This document shows, in pieces, positions 62,920 through 64,000 of a stretch of 64,000 nucleotides of DNA. Numbering within the stretch: the first letter of the stretch is position 1; every line of letters starts with the position of its first letter. The stretch covers positions 1 to 64,000 of the forward strand of contig NZ_FXWM01000002.1 in assembly GCF_900177675.1 (NCBI RefSeq), given 5' to 3'. The notes under the pieces were generated by a model. That model saw only the letters and a list, made by a program, of their open reading frames with translations. It had not been told where the DNA came from and did not search any database. The DNA comes from Bacillus sp. OV166. GTDB taxonomy: Bacteria > Bacillota > Bacilli > Bacillales > Cytobacillaceae. The position numbers and the translations under genes were made by a program.

Positions 62920-63393
62920 GTGGAGAGCTTAAACCCAATGTTTCAAAACACTCATTCAAAAAAAATTATTTCAAAAAAAGATGAACAAGAAAGTTTCCCT
63001 AAGAAAAGACGACAACCTCGTTCGGATAAATGCCACAATATTAAATTCCCTGTAACACCTATCATGCAGATGAAATTGCGTACCCTCTGTAAGCAAATGG
63101 AGAGATTTATTCAAACTAAAGAGGGACAACCTTTAAGCCAGACCGCATTTAATACTACCCTCTTAAAGTTCGGGTTAAGTCATATCGATATAGTGGATTG
63201 GGTTCAGGATTATAAAGATACCAAAACCTATATGCATACCATGCTGAAAGAAAATAGTTACAATAGGATTGGTGGTCCGTATGGACTGGCCATTCAAAAA
63301 CAATTATCAGAACGTAAGGTCGTTTTCATTATAATGGCCAGCGTCTTGAATTGGATTGAAAAGGGTGGTTCTCTTGAAGAAATCCTACAGTAA
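62920..63393 (+). CDS. Unknown protein, first of a two-gene unit
   Basis: A 157-residue basic protein. The N-terminal 45 residues are charged and disordered (KKIISKKDEQESFPKKRRQP). The rest is helical (VTPIMQMKLRTLCKQMERFI, LSQTAFNTTLLKFGLSHIDIV) with spacing that could form a ribbon-helix-helix-like or helical DNA-binding fold. GTG start after GGGGGAGAAGG. It overlaps the next gene, so the two probably act together; a plasmid maintenance role is possible but unproven. Confidence 0.65.
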   Translation: MESLNPMFQNTHSKKIISKKDEQESFPKKRRQPRSDKCHNIKFPVTPIMQMKLRTLCKQMERFIQTKEGQPLSQTAFNTTLLKFGLSHIDIVDWVQDYKDTKTYMHTMLKENSYNRIGGPYGLAIQKQLSERKVVFIIMASVLNWIEKGGSLEEILQ

Positions 63394-64000
63394 GTTGAAT
63401 CTCCTTCAAAAAAAATTACAAGGCCTCTCTTCTCCAAAAGGCTTTTTGGACTATATGCTAGGAAACAGAAAGTACCTAACCATTGTTACCGGTTACTACG
63501 ATTATATAAGAGGGGAAGTGTTTATCGACGACATGTTCGATATATTTGATGATGTGCCTCGAGGATTTGATTTAGCCGTCCTGATTCATCTGCTTTATCA
63601 GGATTTCCTTACCCAGGTCAAAAAAGGTAATATAAATAAGCAGGTTGCAGGGTTCCTGGTGTCAGGAAAAGCACGATATTTAGGAGAAAAGAAAGCAGAA
63701 AGACGAGTGATGAAGGCATTGACAGAACATGTTTTTACGTTCGAGTCCATTGAAGAAGAGATCATCGAGGAGTCAGAAAAAGAGAAGAAAGCTTATATCA
63801 CAATTCAAATGAAGGAATCTGAAATATTAAGGGGGGAGATCCTTTTACATGACCTTACCCCTTATCTGAACGACCAGCATGTAACAATTGAGGATTTGTT
63901 GACGATCCTTTATTTAGACTTCATCAACCAGATAAAAGAACAGGGGAATTCAGATAAAATACAGAAAAGTATTCTTTCTCACCTGAAATCGGCCCTTTAG
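63374..64000 (+). CDS. Unknown protein with internal duplication
   Basis: A soluble protein of about 208 residues; the stop codon is the last three bases of the window. It contains two copies of a 50-residue unit: RGEVFIDDMFDIFDD...DLAVLIHLLYQDFLTQVKKGN and RGEILLHDLTPYLND...DLLTILYLDFINQIKEQGN. A charged linker (ESIEEEIIEESEKEKK) separates them. I prefer the TTG at 63374, with AAAAGGGTGG upstream inside the preceding gene; the open frame extends to 63356. The family is not recognised. Confidence 0.65.
   Translation: MKKSYSKLNLLQKKLQGLSSPKGFLDYMLGNRKYLTIVTGYYDYIRGEVFIDDMFDIFDDVPRGFDLAVLIHLLYQDFLTQVKKGNINKQVAGFLVSGKARYLGEKKAERRVMKALTEHVFTFESIEEEIIEESEKEKKAYITIQMKESEILRGEILLHDLTPYLNDQHVTIEDLLTILYLDFINQIKEQGNSDKIQKSILSHLKSAL

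Overview
This window looks like part of a large, low-GC plasmid (or plasmid-like integrated element) from a spore-forming Bacillaceae host. The grounds are IDEAL-domain, YhfH, DUF3231, CBO0543 and Ctc/L25 proteins, strong AGGAGG-type ribosome binding sites with many TTG and GTG starts, a Gram-positive type IV conjugation operon, and a ParA partition locus. I see no rRNA, no intact tRNA, no relaxase and no replication initiator that I recognise. The genus is not settled.

Layout. (1) 1-3.1 kb: a full-length extra RNA polymerase alpha subunit gene and a small IDEAL-domain gene. (2) 3.2-14.1 kb, minus strand: a compact conjugation operon. In order of transcription it encodes an unknown protein, VirB2-like, TrsC/VirB3-like, TrsD-like, VirB4, a protein resembling EssB/YukC of type VII secretion, a transglycosylase/NlpC-P60 hydrolase, VirB8-like, a coupling protein split into two genes, a lipoprotein and VirB6-like. 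A small gene resembling IS200/IS605 TnpA, but without its HUH histidines, lies just upstream. (3) 15.5-52.8 kb: cargo. This includes envelope and phospholipid genes (cardiolipin synthase, glycerophosphodiesterase, PssA, a DedA-PAP2 fusion, an OmpR-type two-component system, MFS and RND exporters). It also has a guanidine-I riboswitch with a paired SMR exporter, a MarR regulator, a second housekeeping paralogue (L25/Ctc), many small hypothetical genes, and remnants of IS elements and a phage. About twenty copies of a short hairpin-containing repeat are scattered here and nowhere else in the window. (4) 52.8-62.1 kb: a very AT-rich partition region with repeated ACATATG-type palindromes, parA, a ribbon-helix-helix partner gene, decayed copies of that partner, tandemly duplicated non-coding modules and an intact IS21 element with a 5-bp target duplication. 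(5) 61.2-64 kb: YhfH, a 34-residue basic protein and a two-gene unit of unknown function.

The most striking observation concerns two related IS110-family elements (17.8-19.6 kb and 26.8-28.7 kb). Both sit inside copies of the dispersed repeat. Each carries, downstream of its transposase, a conserved segment that folds into two guide loops like those of bridge RNA/seekRNA. In the first loop one 9-nt segment is exactly complementary to that element's own right flank, and a second 7-8-nt segment matches its own left flank. These segments differ between the two copies in step with the flanks. The second loop carries a 7-nt exact complement of the element's own left end. An unoccupied repeat copy at 30762-30776 is identical over 15 bases to the rebuilt insertion site of the first element. 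The window therefore seems to record an RNA-guided transposon using a plasmid-wide hairpin repeat as its landing site.
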